From contig NZ_BDJC01000006.1 of NCBI RefSeq assembly GCF_002005565.1, positions 104,832 through 168,831 of the forward strand: a DNA stretch of 64,000 nucleotides. The letters are read 5' to 3'. The translations under genes and the position numbers were made by a program. The DNA comes from Streptomyces sp. JHA26 (GTDB taxonomy: Bacteria; Actinomycetota; Actinomycetes; Streptomycetales; Streptomycetaceae). Under the pieces are notes generated by a model. It was not told the DNA's origin and did no database searches. It saw only the letters and a program-made list of their open reading frames with translations. Shown here in pieces: positions 24,830-33,074 of the stretch. Positions within the stretch are counted from its first letter, which is position 1. Every line of letters starts with the position of its first letter.

Positions 24830-25431
24830 TGACCGTACGCCGCCTGCCGGCACTCCTCGTGCTCCCCCTGCTGGCCGTGCTGCTCGCCGGGTGCGGGATC
24901 CGCGCCACCGAGGTGCCCACGGACTACGGCCCCGCGCCCTCGCGGGTGCGCTGCTCGCTCAGCGAGCCGGCCGGGGCCGCGACCGGCATGCCGGTGCGGG
25001 TGTTCCTGCTGTGCGGCTCGTCGCTGGTCGGCGTGGACCGGGCGGTGCGGGTCCCGGACGGCGCCGCCGGCCCGGCACGGCGGGCGCTGGTCGCCCAGGG
25101 GCTGCTGGACCAGCTCGCCGTGCCGCCGTCGGCCGCGGAGAAGGAGGCCGGGTACACCACGGACGTGCGCGCCGGCATCACCGTGAAGGGGCCCCGCCCC
25201 GGCGACCCCGAGGACACCCTGCGGCTCGGCACCGCGCCCGGCGACCTCACCTCGTACGCCCTCGCCCAGGTGGTCTGCACCTTCTCCGACTCGGCGGCGG
25301 CCGAGGGCGACGGTTCCGTGGTGCTGGCCGGGCCCGACGACGAGGCCCCGCGCCGCTACACCTGCACGGAGGGGGTCCGCGCCCGGCCCGGCGACCACGA
25401 GCCGCCGTCGCGGGCGGTCGCCGGCGGTTGA
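24829..25431 (+). CDS. Lipoprotein encoded with AfsQ1/AfsQ2
   Basis: The 200-residue protein has a lipoprotein signal peptide: basic MTVRR, hydrophobic LPALLVLPLLAVLLAGC, and Cys near residue 22. The mature part has two further cysteine-containing strands (SRVRCSLSEP and VFLLCGSSLVGVDRAV, then VVCTFSDSA and RYTCTEGV), and the middle (LLDQLAVPPSAAEKEAGYTTDV) resembles GerMN-type domains. It is membrane-anchored outside the cell. Overlap with afsQ2 implies a role in modulating AfsQ2 sensing, as suggested by co-transcription in S. coelicolor; direct evidence is not visible here. Confidence 0.82.
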   Translation: MTVRRLPALLVLPLLAVLLAGCGIRATEVPTDYGPAPSRVRCSLSEPAGAATGMPVRVFLLCGSSLVGVDRAVRVPDGAAGPARRALVAQGLLDQLAVPPSAAEKEAGYTTDVRAGITVKGPRPGDPEDTLRLGTAPGDLTSYALAQVVCTFSDSAAAEGDGSVVLAGPDDEAPRRYTCTEGVRARPGDHEPPSRAVAGG

Positions 25432-25519
25432 CACCGGGCCCGGGGCCGTGTGGCGCAGGCCTCACCCTTGCGGAGGAGGCACCGGAACCGACCGAGCCGG
25501 AGGCCGCGTCTAGGGGGGC

Positions 25520-26071
25520 GTGCAGCGTCAAGGGTTCATCGGCGGCAGCGCCGCGCACCGCATCCGTGTGACAGGAGGTGTCCTCCTCGTCGCGCACCTC
25601 GCGTTCGTCGCCTGGTACACCCTGCGGCCCCTGGACGTCCCCTGGGTCCTGCCGCCCAATGTGCACCCGCTCGCCGGTATCCGCGCCGACCTGGCGCTGG
25701 GCTGGCCGGCGGCGGCCCGGTCCCTCGGCGGGGCGCTGGCCCTGCTGGCGCCGCTGGGGGTGCTGCTGCCGATGGCGAACGGACGGCTGGTCGTGTCGCC
25801 GACGGCGTCCCTGCTGCGCACCGTGGCCGCGGGCGCCCTGCTGTCGCTGGGCATCGAGCTGCTGCAGACCGGCGTGCCCGGTCAGGCCGTGGACGTCGAC
25901 TCGCTGCTGCTGAACACCCTGGGCGTGGCCCTCGCCCACCTCGCCGTCGTCCCCGCGGGCCGGGCGCGGCTCCGCCGCAGGTCCGAGCGGGAGCACCGGG
26001 AGGACGTTCCCCAGGAGGAGTCGACTCAGGGGCGGACCCCGACGATTCCCAGGGTCGGTATCGCCCCGTAG
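25520..26071 (+). CDS. VanZ-like membrane protein
   Basis: The 183-residue protein starts with GTG after an AGGGGGG ribosome-binding site. It has four hydrophobic helices with the VanZ-type features WYTLRPL (near 35), ALLAPLGVLLPMANG, LLSLGIELLQ (the conserved E-L-Q) and DVDSLLLNTLGVALAHL (the D-x-x-x-L-N-x-x-G motif). The tail is polar and charged. VanZ-like proteins are associated with glycopeptide or teicoplanin tolerance in some hosts but are mostly of unknown function. Confidence 0.85.
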   Translation: MQRQGFIGGSAAHRIRVTGGVLLVAHLAFVAWYTLRPLDVPWVLPPNVHPLAGIRADLALGWPAAARSLGGALALLAPLGVLLPMANGRLVVSPTASLLRTVAAGALLSLGIELLQTGVPGQAVDVDSLLLNTLGVALAHLAVVPAGRARLRRRSEREHREDVPQEESTQGRTPTIPRVGIAP

Positions 26072-26166
26072 AGCGACGCTTTGTTCCGTTCGTCTCCGTA
26101 GCGTGGAGGGCAGATGAGGGGGCGGCCGACCGGCGGCCTCCGCCACACGCTCACGAAGGAGCCGCG

Positions 26167-26370
26167 ATGTCCCGCCTCGCCCGCCCCACCCACGGCCGCA
26201 TGATCGGCGGAGTGTGCGCCGCGCTGGCACGGCGCTTCGGCACCTCCACCACCACGATGCGGGTGATCTTCGTACTCTCCTGCCTGCTGCCCGGCCCGCA
26301 GTTCCTGCTCTACCTCGCCCTGTGGATCCTCCTGCCGTCGGAGGAGAAGGCGGCGCGGACGGCCTGGTGA
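26167..26370 (+). CDS. PspC-domain small membrane protein
   Basis: The 67-residue protein has the PspC pattern RPTHGRMIGGVCAALARRFGTSTTTMRVIFVLSCLLPG then a second hydrophobic helix (QFLLYLALWILLPSEE). An AAGGAG ribosome-binding site lies seven bases upstream of the ATG. PspC-like proteins sense envelope stress or interact with partners in the membrane. It ends just before a very strong hairpin shared with the convergent secreted-protein gene. Confidence 0.9.
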   Translation: MSRLARPTHGRMIGGVCAALARRFGTSTTTMRVIFVLSCLLPGPQFLLYLALWILLPSEEKAARTAW

Positions 26371-26417
26371 CGGGCCCGCGCGGACGGTGACGGCGGTCCG
26401 CGCGGACCCCGCCCCTC

Positions 26418-26474
26418 CTCCACGCGCCGACGGGGCGCACCCGGTGTCCGGGTGCGCCCCGTCGGCGCGTGGAG
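26418..26474. terminator. 27-bp perfect bidirectional hairpin
   Basis: Positions 26418-26444 pair perfectly with 26448-26474 around a 3-nt TGT loop. It lies between convergent genes (PspC, secreted protein) and would terminate both strands. It is the longest perfect stem in the window. Confidence 0.9.
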
Positions 26475-26483
26475 CGGGTGGGG

Positions 26484-26882
26484 TCAGTCGCCCAACGACA
26501 TGCCGTTCACCGACAGGTCGTGCGCGGGCAGCGTCCGCGGCGGCAGCGCCTGGGCCGGCAGGGTGTGCGCCGGCAGTCCGCCGAGGAGGCCCGTGGCCTG
26601 ATCGGCCGGGTTGTCGGCGAGCTTCCCGCCGAGCGCCTGCCCGGCGACCGGCTGCGCGGCGGTCAGGCCCGCGCCCGCCACCTGGCGCCCCTGCTCCAGC
26701 ACGGTGCCGGCGCCCGGTGCCACCTGGGAGACGGCCTCGGCGGGGAGGGCCCGGGCGACGGAGTCCACGGTTCCGGTGGCGTCCGGGAGCTGCGGTGCCG
26801 CGTGGGCGGCACCCGCACCGACGGCGGCGAATGCGGCACCGAGGGCGGCGACGCCGAGGGTCTTGGCAGCAGACTGCTTCAT
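26484..26882 (-). CDS. Small secreted protein of unknown function
   Basis: The 132-residue protein has a classical signal peptide (MKQSAAKTLGVAALGAAFAAVGAGAAHA, cleavage after AHA near 28). The mature part is Ala/Gly/Pro/Leu-rich, with repeating short motifs such as [25 protein letters not shown]. It resembles small Streptomyces surface or secreted proteins produced at high level; no enzymatic motif is visible. ATG at 26882 with a GAGG upstream. It converges on the PspC gene through the 27-bp hairpin. Confidence 0.75.
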   Translation of the reverse strand: MKQSAAKTLGVAALGAAFAAVGAGAAHAAPQLPDATGTVDSVARALPAEAVSQVAPGAGTVLEQGRQVAGAGLTAAQPVAGQALGGKLADNPADQATGLLGGLPAHTLPAQALPPRTLPAHDLSVNGMSLGD

Positions 26883-27026
26883 GAAATGCGTCCTCGAAAT
26901 GGATGACGGGGATGTGAGCGGTTCTCGACCGTAAACACGCGGCACCGTCCGCCGCAAACATCGAAATGCGGACGGATGGTGAACGCTCCCTTCACAGTCC
27001 CCTTTTCCCGCGGCGCCGTCCAGCCC

Positions 27027-28202
27027 TCATTCTTGCGAAGAGCCGCTGGTGGAGGACGTCTGCTGGAACAGCCATTCGGATTTCAGTTCCGCATACCCCG
27101 GCTTGATCACGTCATTGATCATGGCCAGTCGTTCATCGAAAGGAATGAACGCTGATTTCATCGCATTGACGGAGAACCACTGCATGTCGTCGAGCGTGTA
27201 ACCGAACGCGTCGACAAGGTGCTCGAATTCCCGGCTCATGCTCGTGTGGGACATCAGCCTGTTGTCCGTGTTGACGGTGACGCGGAAGAGCAGTCGGCGC
27301 AGCAGGCCGACGGGGTGCTCGGCGTAGGAGTCCGCCGCCCCGGTCTGGAGGTTGGAGCTGGGGCACAGCTCCAGCGGGATCCGCTTGTCCCGCACGTAGG
27401 AGGCGAGCCGGCCGAGCTTGACCGTGCCGTCCTCGTGGACCTGGATGTCGTCGATGATCCGCACCCCGTGTCCGAGCCGGTCGGCGCCGCACCACTGCAG
27501 GGCCTGCCAGATGGACGGCAGTCCGAAGGCCTCGCCGGCGTGGATGGTGAAGTGGTTGTTCTCCCGCTTGAGGTATTCGAAGGCGTCGAGGTGCCGGGTG
27601 GGCGGGTGGCCGGCCTCGGCGCCCGCGATGTCGAAGCCGACGACGCCGAGGTCGCGGTAGCGGTTGGCGAGTTCGGCGATCTCCAGGGAGCGGGCGGCGT
27701 GCCGCATGGCGGTGAGCAGGGCGCCGACGCGGATGCGCCGGCCGTTCTCCCGCGCCCGGCGTTCGCCCTCGCGGAAGCCCTCGTTGACGGCCTCGACGAC
27801 CTCCTCGAGGCCCAGCCCGTCCTCCAGGTGCTGCTCGGGGGCGTACCGGACCTCGGCGTAGACGACCCCGTCCTCGGCGAGGTCCTCGACGCACTCGGCG
27901 GCGACCCGGACGAGGGCGTCGCGGGTCTGCATGACGCCGACGGTGTGGGAGAAGGTCTCCAGGTACCGCTCCAGCGATCCGGAGTCGGCCGCCTCCCGGA
28001 ACCAGGCGCCGAGCCGGTCGGGCTCGGTCTCGGGGAGGTTCCCGTACCCGGCGGCGCGAGCGAGGTCGACGACCGTGCCGGGACGCAGCCCGCCGTCGAG
28101 GTGATCGTGCAGCAGAACCTTCGGCGCCCGGCGGATCTGGTCCGGCGTCGGAGTGCCCCCGGCGGTCTTCGCGCCGGCCTTCGCGGTGTCCTGGCTCGTC
28201 AT
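27027..28202 (-). CDS. add: Adenosine deaminase
   Basis: The 391-residue enzyme converts adenosine/deoxyadenosine to inosine/deoxyinosine. Metal and catalytic motifs are present: [14 protein letters not shown] (H-x-H, near 33), [12 protein letters not shown] (His and Glu near 220), [10 protein letters not shown] (His), [10 protein letters not shown] and [19 protein letters not shown] (the metal Asp equivalent). It supplies inosine to PunA. There is no CTACGCGCGTAG motif in its upstream region, so its control may differ from the rest of the nucleoside genes. It is divergent from a hydrolase gene across 172 bp with no feature I can define. Confidence 0.94.
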   Translation of the reverse strand: MTSQDTAKAGAKTAGGTPTPDQIRRAPKVLLHDHLDGGLRPGTVVDLARAAGYGNLPETEPDRLGAWFREAADSGSLERYLETFSHTVGVMQTRDALVRVAAECVEDLAEDGVVYAEVRYAPEQHLEDGLGLEEVVEAVNEGFREGERRARENGRRIRVGALLTAMRHAARSLEIAELANRYRDLGVVGFDIAGAEAGHPPTRHLDAFEYLKRENNHFTIHAGEAFGLPSIWQALQWCGADRLGHGVRIIDDIQVHEDGTVKLGRLASYVRDKRIPLELCPSSNLQTGAADSYAEHPVGLLRRLLFRVTVNTDNRLMSHTSMSREFEHLVDAFGYTLDDMQWFSVNAMKSAFIPFDERLAMINDVIKPGYAELKSEWLFQQTSSTSGSSQE

Positions 28203-28374
28203 TCACGCACTCTAGTTCCCTGCGCGCGGGGAACGACAGGACCACGGGCGAGTGAGGACAGATGTGTCCGCCCGCGGAGGAATCCCCCGGCGCACCGGTG
28301 TACGCCACCGCCGAAATGTAACGGTGCCCGCGAGACCGGGTCGCGTCCGCCTCGACTTCTGCGAATGTTCTGTC

Positions 28375-29136
28375 ATGGCACAGCAAGCGACGCCGGTCCG
28401 TCGGGCCCGGCTGGGGCGAACGCTCGGTCCGGAGGGGACGGCGGTCAGCGGTGTGGTGCTGCTGCTCCCCGGTGGTGACGAGGTCTCCGGCCGCAGGCCG
28501 CCACCGCTGCTGGCGACCGCGCCGGTCCGCGCGCTGGGACGCCGGCTGGCGCGCGCGGGCCGGGACGAGGGCCTGGCCACGCACGTCGTGCACTACCGCT
28601 ACCGGGGCTGGAACGGCACCGAGGCGCATCTCGCGCGGGACGCCGACTGGGCCGCCGCCGAGGCCGTGCGACGCTACGGCGACGTCCCGGTCTGCCTCGC
28701 CGGCGTCGGCATGGGCGGCCGGGCGGCGCTGCGCGCGGGCGGGCACGAGGCCGTCACCTCCGTGCTGGCGATCGCCCCCTGGCTGCCCGAGGAGGACCTG
28801 GCGGCGGAACCCGAACCGGTGAAGCAGCTCGTCGGGCGTCAGGTGCTGATCGTGCACGGCACGAACGACGCGCGCAGCGATCCCGAGCTGTCGTTCCGGC
28901 TGGCGTCCCGGGCGAAGAAGGCCAACCGGGACGTGTGCCGGTTCGAAGTGCACTCCGACGGACACGGGTTGCGGCACTACCGGGACGAAGTGGCCGCGCT
29001 GGCGGAGGACTTCGTGATGGGTGCGCTGTTCGGGCGGTCCTTCTCGCGGCCGGTGGAGGACGCGCTGGCCGCGCCGCCGCCGCTGGGGCTGCGGATGCCG
29101 CTGGCGGTGGGGTTCGGGAAGTCGCTGCGGCGCTAG
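28375..29136 (+). CDS. Alpha/beta-hydrolase fold protein
   Basis: The 253-residue protein shows GVVLLLPGG, HVVHYRYRGWNG, DWAAAEAVRRYGDVPVCLAGVGMGGRAAL (nucleophile elbow degenerated to G-V-G-M-G, so the usual Ser is replaced by Val), VLIVHGTNDARSDPELS (acid-containing strand) and HSDGHGLRHYRDEV (His). The missing nucleophile makes ordinary esterase activity doubtful; it may be a non-catalytic hydrolase-fold protein. AATGTT eight bases upstream of the ATG suggests a leaderless start. A long inverted repeat (29142-29151 with 29211-29220) follows. Confidence 0.8.
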   Translation: MAQQATPVRRARLGRTLGPEGTAVSGVVLLLPGGDEVSGRRPPPLLATAPVRALGRRLARAGRDEGLATHVVHYRYRGWNGTEAHLARDADWAAAEAVRRYGDVPVCLAGVGMGGRAALRAGGHEAVTSVLAIAPWLPEEDLAAEPEPVKQLVGRQVLIVHGTNDARSDPELSFRLASRAKKANRDVCRFEVHSDGHGLRHYRDEVAALAEDFVMGALFGRSFSRPVEDALAAPPPLGLRMPLAVGFGKSLRR

Positions 29137-29227
29137 GGCCCGTCGCCGGACTCCCGTCCTCCGGGCGGAGGGCGGGACCGGCGGTGTCAGGCGGGCGGGG
29201 GTCCGGCGACAGGGCCCGGAGCAGGGC
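29136..29227. terminator. Long inverted repeat between the hydrolase and LysR genes
   Basis: GTCGCCGGAC (29142-29151) pairs with GTCCGGCGAC (29211-29220), flanked by GGGCCC on both outer sides (29136-29141 and 29222-29227). The 59-nt loop is G-rich. It lies exactly between convergent stop codons and may serve as a shared terminator. Confidence 0.5.
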
Positions 29228-30181
29228 TCAGCCGGGGAGCAGGCGGCCCCTTCTCGACAGGAGGAACTTCTTGAAGGCCGCCACCGGGGGCGTGTCCGTG
29301 CGGCCCGCCAGCCAGGCGACGCCGATCTCGCGGGCCGCGCGCGGTGCCGTGACCGTCAGTTCGACCACGCCGGGGCGGGGCACGGTCGGCGGCGGCAGGA
29401 GCGCGACGCCGAGGCCCGCGGCGACCAGGCCGCGCAGCGTCTCCGCCTCCTCGCCCTCGAAGGCCACCCGGGGCCGGAAGCCGGCCTCGCCGCAGAGGTC
29501 GTCGGTGATGCGGCGCAGCCCGTAACCGGGCTCCAGGGTCACGAAGTTCTCGTCTGCCGCCTCGGCGAGGCGGATGCGCCGGCGGGCGGCCAGCGGATGG
29601 TCGGCCGGGACGACGAGGCGCAGTTTCTGCTCGTCCAGACGGCGGGCGACCAGGTCGGGGGCGTCGGGGACCGGAGAGGTCAGGCAGAGGTCGAGTTCGC
29701 CGGCGCGCAGCCGCTCCAGCATGGCTTCGCCGTAGTTCTGGACGAGGCTGAAGCGGACGCGGGGGTGGTCGGCGCGGAAGGCGTGCAGCAGGCCGGGGAC
29801 GGTCTCGGCGCCCATGGTGTGCAGGAAGCCGAAGGCGACCTTGCCGGTGGCCGGGTCGGCGTCCGCGCGCACCTCCTCGGCGGCGCGCCCGATCTCGGCG
29901 AGGGCGCGTTCGACGGAGCCGAGGAAGCCGTGCCCGGCGGGGGTGAGGGCGAGGGTGCGGCCCCGGCGGACGAACAGGTCCACCCCGAGGTCGGCCTCGA
30001 GGCGGACGAGGGCGCGGGAGAGGGTCGACTGCGGGACGTTCATCTCCTGCGCGGCCCGGGTGACGTGCTCGGTGCGGGCGACGCCGGCGAAGTGCGCGAG
30101 GCGTGGCACGAGCAGCGTGACGATGTCTTCTGTGTCACCGGAAGGTGACAGGCGTGCCTGTGAGCTCTGCTGATGCACCAT
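29228..30181 (-). CDS. LysR-family transcriptional regulator
   Basis: The 317-residue protein has an N-terminal winged helix: LVPRLAHFAGVARTEHVTRAAQEMNVPQSTLSRALVRLEADLGVDLFVRRGRTLALTPAG (about 22-80). A periplasmic-binding-type effector domain follows (FGFLHTMGAETVPGLLHAFRADHP, LCLTSPVPDAPDLVARRL, PGVVELTVTAPRAAREIGVAWL). It is divergent from an MFS transporter gene with 63 bp between the starts, the classical LysR/target arrangement, and probably controls that exporter. An inverted repeat TGTCACC-GGAA-GGTGACA (30133-30150) lies within its first codons. Confidence 0.9.
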   Translation of the reverse strand: MVHQQSSQARLSPSGDTEDIVTLLVPRLAHFAGVARTEHVTRAAQEMNVPQSTLSRALVRLEADLGVDLFVRRGRTLALTPAGHGFLGSVERALAEIGRAAEEVRADADPATGKVAFGFLHTMGAETVPGLLHAFRADHPRVRFSLVQNYGEAMLERLRAGELDLCLTSPVPDAPDLVARRLDEQKLRLVVPADHPLAARRRIRLAEAADENFVTLEPGYGLRRITDDLCGEAGFRPRVAFEGEEAETLRGLVAAGLGVALLPPPTVPRPGVVELTVTAPRAAREIGVAWLAGRTDTPPVAAFKKFLLSRRGRLLPG

Positions 30182-30244
30182 GGGAACGATTATCGCGATT
30201 CCATGCATTGGACGGATGAGTCGTGTGCTCCGTACCTTCGCAGC
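30182..30244. promoter_or_regulatory. LysR-MFS divergent promoter region
   Basis: This 63-bp interval contains TCCATGCATTGGA (30200-30212), an imperfect palindrome with TCCA/TGGA arms. It also contains T-N11-A style matches expected for LysR binding. Confidence 0.4.
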
Positions 30245-31546
30245 ATGACTCCCGCCGATACCGGGGCGTCCACCACCGTGGGCGCCGCTGCATCCGTCTC
30301 CCCCTCTCCCTCCTCCGCCGCCGACTCCCGGATGGCACCGGGCGGTCCCGGCTACCGCCGGATGAGTTTCGCCCTCTTCCTCGCGGGCGTCGCGACCTTC
30401 GCGCTCCTGTACTCCACCCAGGCCCTGCTGCCGCTGATCTCCGGCGACCTCGGGGTGACGGCGAGCGACGCGAGCTGGACGGTGGCCGCCGCTACGGGCG
30501 GCCTGGCGGTGTTCGTGCTGCCGATGAGCGCCCTGTCGGAACGCTTCGGACGGCGCACGGTCATGACGGCGTCGTTGACGGTCGCGGTGACCGTCGGACT
30601 GCTGGTGCCCTTCGCCCCGTCGCTGCCGGCGCTGGTCGCGCTGCGCGCGGTGCAGGGCGCGGCGCTGGCCGGACTGCCGGCCTCGGCGACGGCGTACCTC
30701 GCGGAGGAGGTGCGGCCGCGGGCGCTGGTCACCGCGATCGGCCTGTTCGTGGCGGGCAACAGCGTCGGCGGCATGAGCGGCCGGATCATCACCGGCTGGG
30801 TCGCGCAGGAGTGGGGCTGGCGGGTCGCCGTCGGGGTGATCGGCCTGGTCGCGGTGGTGTGCGCGGTGGCCTTCCGGCTCCTGCTGCCGGCGCCGCGGCA
30901 CTTCACGGCGGGGTCGCTGCGCCCCCGGGTCCTGGTCCGCACGGTCCGCGACCACCTGGCCGATCCGCTGCTGCGCCGCCTGTACGCCATCGGCGCGCTG
31001 TTCATGACGGTGTTCGGCGGCGTCTACACGGTGATCGGCTACCGCCTGACCGAGGCGCCGTTCTCCCTGCCGCAGGGTGTCATCGGCTCGATCTTCCTGG
31101 TGTACTTGGTCGGCACGGTCTCGGCGTCCACGGCGGGCCGGCTGGTGGGCCGGCTCGGGCGCCGCGGAGCCCTGTACCTGGGCGGCGGCACGACGGCGGC
31201 GGGTCTGCTGCTGTCCCTCGCGCCCTCGCTGCCGCTGGTCCTGCTGGGACTGGTGCTGATCACGGCGGGCTTCTTCGCCGGGCACGCGGTGGCCTCGTCG
31301 GCGGTCGGCAAGACGGCCACGCACGGCCGCGCCCAGGCGTCGGCGCTGTACCAGTCCGCCTACTACATCGGCTCCAGCGCGGGCAGCACGGTGGGCGCGG
31401 TGGCCTTCCACTCCGGTGGCTGGGCCGGGACGGTCGGGGTCGGGCTGCTGGCGGTGCTGGGCGTCGTGGCGATCACGGCCCTCGGGACGCTGGCGGCGCG
31501 CCGCCGGGGCGCCGCCCCGGTGCGGGGCCTGGCCGCCACCCGCTGA
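30245..31546 (+). CDS. MFS transporter (drug/proton antiporter type)
   Basis: The 433-residue protein has about 12 hydrophobic segments after a ~40-residue Ala/Ser-rich N-terminus. The loop 2-3 motif LSERFGRRTVMTASL matches the MFS A-motif (G-x-x-D-R-x-G-R-R variant). AVQGAALAGLPASATAYLAEEV is the motif B/C region of DHA-type exporters. It should export a small molecule using the proton gradient. The start at 30245 gives the best-fitting N-terminus; upstream in-frame codons overlap the LysR promoter. Confidence 0.88.
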   Translation: MTPADTGASTTVGAAASVSPSPSSAADSRMAPGGPGYRRMSFALFLAGVATFALLYSTQALLPLISGDLGVTASDASWTVAAATGGLAVFVLPMSALSERFGRRTVMTASLTVAVTVGLLVPFAPSLPALVALRAVQGAALAGLPASATAYLAEEVRPRALVTAIGLFVAGNSVGGMSGRIITGWVAQEWGWRVAVGVIGLVAVVCAVAFRLLLPAPRHFTAGSLRPRVLVRTVRDHLADPLLRRLYAIGALFMTVFGGVYTVIGYRLTEAPFSLPQGVIGSIFLVYLVGTVSASTAGRLVGRLGRRGALYLGGGTTAAGLLLSLAPSLPLVLLGLVLITAGFFAGHAVASSAVGKTATHGRAQASALYQSAYYIGSSAGSTVGAVAFHSGGWAGTVGVGLLAVLGVVAITALGTLAARRRGAAPVRGLAATR

Positions 31547-31657
31547 CGTGCGCCTTTCCTGACTCCGGGGGCCGTTGTCAGTCCCCTGCGGTAGCTTCCG
31601 AAGTGCGAGGCGCGACAACGCGCACGACGGGACGGCCCAGGGGTGGGTGGGTGGACG

Positions 31658-32662
31658 ATGACCGACGGCACCGTGACGCCGGAGCTGGACTCCGCGCTGG
31701 AGAAGCACCGGGTCGAGCTGACGGGGTACTGCTACCGGATGCTCGGTTCCTCCTTCGAGGCCGAGGACGCGGTGCAGGACACCCTGGTCCGCGCCTGGCG
31801 GAGCTATGACAGGTTCGAGGGCCGCTCCAGTCTCCGTTCCTGGCTGTACCGCATCGCGACCAACGTCTGCCTGGACATGCTGACCGCGGGCAACAAGCGG
31901 GCCCGCCCGATGGACCTGACGGACTCGACGCCGCTCGCCCGGGCCGCCCTGTCGCCCCGCCCGGACAGCACCTGGCTGGAGCCGGTGCCGGACGCCCGCG
32001 TGCTGCCGACGACGGCCGACCCGGCGGAGGCCGCGGTCGCCAAGGAGTCGGTGCGGCTCGCCTTCATGGCGGCCCTCCAGCAACTGCCGCCCAAGCAGCG
32101 GGCGGTGCTGATCCTGCGCGAGGTGCTGGCGTGGAGGGCGAGCGAGGTCGCCGAGCTGCTCGGTACGACGGTCGCGTCCGTCAACAGTGCCCTCCAGCGG
32201 GCCCGGGCGACGCTCGCCGCGCGGGAGGAGAGGGGCGCGGACGCGGCGGTGTCCGACCCGCTGGACGAGGAGCAGCAGAAGCTCCTGGAGCGCTATGTCG
32301 CGGCCTTCGAGGGCTACGACATGACGGCGCTGACGGCGCTGCTGCACGAGGACGCGGTCATGACCATGCCGCCGTTCGACCTGTGGCTGGCCGGACCGGC
32401 GGACATCACCGGTTTCATGGCGACGCTCGGTGCCGCGTGCGCGGGCTCGCGGCTGGTGCCGGTCCAGGCCAACGGCCTGCCGGCCTTCGCGCACTACAAG
32501 CCGGACCCGGAGGCGGGCGGTTTCACGCCGTGGGCGGTCCAGGTGCTGGAGATCTCAGACGGCCACATCACCGGGTTCCACTGCTTCCTGGACACCAAGC
32601 GGTGGTTCCCGCTGTTCGACCTGCCCCTCCACCTCGAAGCGGAGACCGACGAGGTCGAGTAA
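31658..32662 (+). CDS. SigG-type ECF sigma factor with C-terminal SnoaL-like domain
   Basis: The 334-residue protein has sigma region 2 (LTGYCYRMLGSSFEAEDAVQDTLVRAWRSYDRFEGRSSLRSWLYRIATNVCLDM, about 20-75) and region 4 (LQQLPPKQRAVLILREVLAWRASEVAELLGTTVASVNSALQRARATL, about 140-185). A SnoaL/NTF2-like C-terminal domain follows (ERYVAAFEGYDMTALTALLHEDAVMTMPPFDLWL, then FHCFLDTKRWFPLF). In this sigma group (SigG-like) the C-terminal domain regulates activity in cis. Its 3' end is overlapped by 108 bp by the convergent STAS gene, so transcripts could pair. Confidence 0.9.
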   Translation: MTDGTVTPELDSALEKHRVELTGYCYRMLGSSFEAEDAVQDTLVRAWRSYDRFEGRSSLRSWLYRIATNVCLDMLTAGNKRARPMDLTDSTPLARAALSPRPDSTWLEPVPDARVLPTTADPAEAAVAKESVRLAFMAALQQLPPKQRAVLILREVLAWRASEVAELLGTTVASVNSALQRARATLAAREERGADAAVSDPLDEEQQKLLERYVAAFEGYDMTALTALLHEDAVMTMPPFDLWLAGPADITGFMATLGAACAGSRLVPVQANGLPAFAHYKPDPEAGGFTPWAVQVLEISDGHITGFHCFLDTKRWFPLFDLPLHLEAETDEVE

Positions 32663-32941
32663 GGCGTGCAGGGCGGGGTCGGGGGCGCGCAGCCGTATCC
32701 GGCCCCCGGCCCGCCGGGCGGTGAGCTCCAGCCGGGCCAGCAGGTCGACGACGGCGAGCCCGGGCGGTCCGAGGCCGCCGACGTCGCAGACGACCACCCC
32801 GGTCCGGGTGGTTTCCAGCAGCGCGCGCACCTCGTCGCAGAACCGGGGCGTCTCCCCGCGGGAGACGGGCCCCGGCAGCACGAGTACGGCGGGTGTCACG
32901 GCGTCCACGTGCGGTAGACCGGGCGGACCGGTGGAACTCAT
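32555..32941 (-). CDS. STAS-domain protein (anti-sigma-factor-antagonist type)
   Basis: The 128-residue protein has the STAS fold: PAVLVLPGPVSRGETPRFCDEVRALLETTRTGVVVCDVGGLGPPGLAVVDLLARLELTARRAGGRIRLRAPDPALHALLDLVGL. The SpoIIAA Ser is not in the usual D-x-S position (VGGLGPPGLA), so it may be a non-phosphorylated variant. The C-terminal segment (EGQVEQREPPLGVQEAVEPGD) lies antisense to the end of the sigma gene. Start taken at ATG 32941; longer starts run into Pro-rich sequence. Confidence 0.75.
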   Translation of the reverse strand: MSSTGPPGLPHVDAVTPAVLVLPGPVSRGETPRFCDEVRALLETTRTGVVVCDVGGLGPPGLAVVDLLARLELTARRAGGRIRLRAPDPALHALLDLVGLRFEVEGQVEQREPPLGVQEAVEPGDVAV

Positions 32942-33074
32942 CGGTGCGGGCACGGCGAAGATCACGTTGACCTGGGTGCGGCCCGCCCCGGAGGGTTGGC
33001 CCCGTGCCTCACATACCTCCGCCCGCCGCACCGCCCGACGCCCTCCGCCTCCTCGTGACCGGGGAGGCGTCGCC

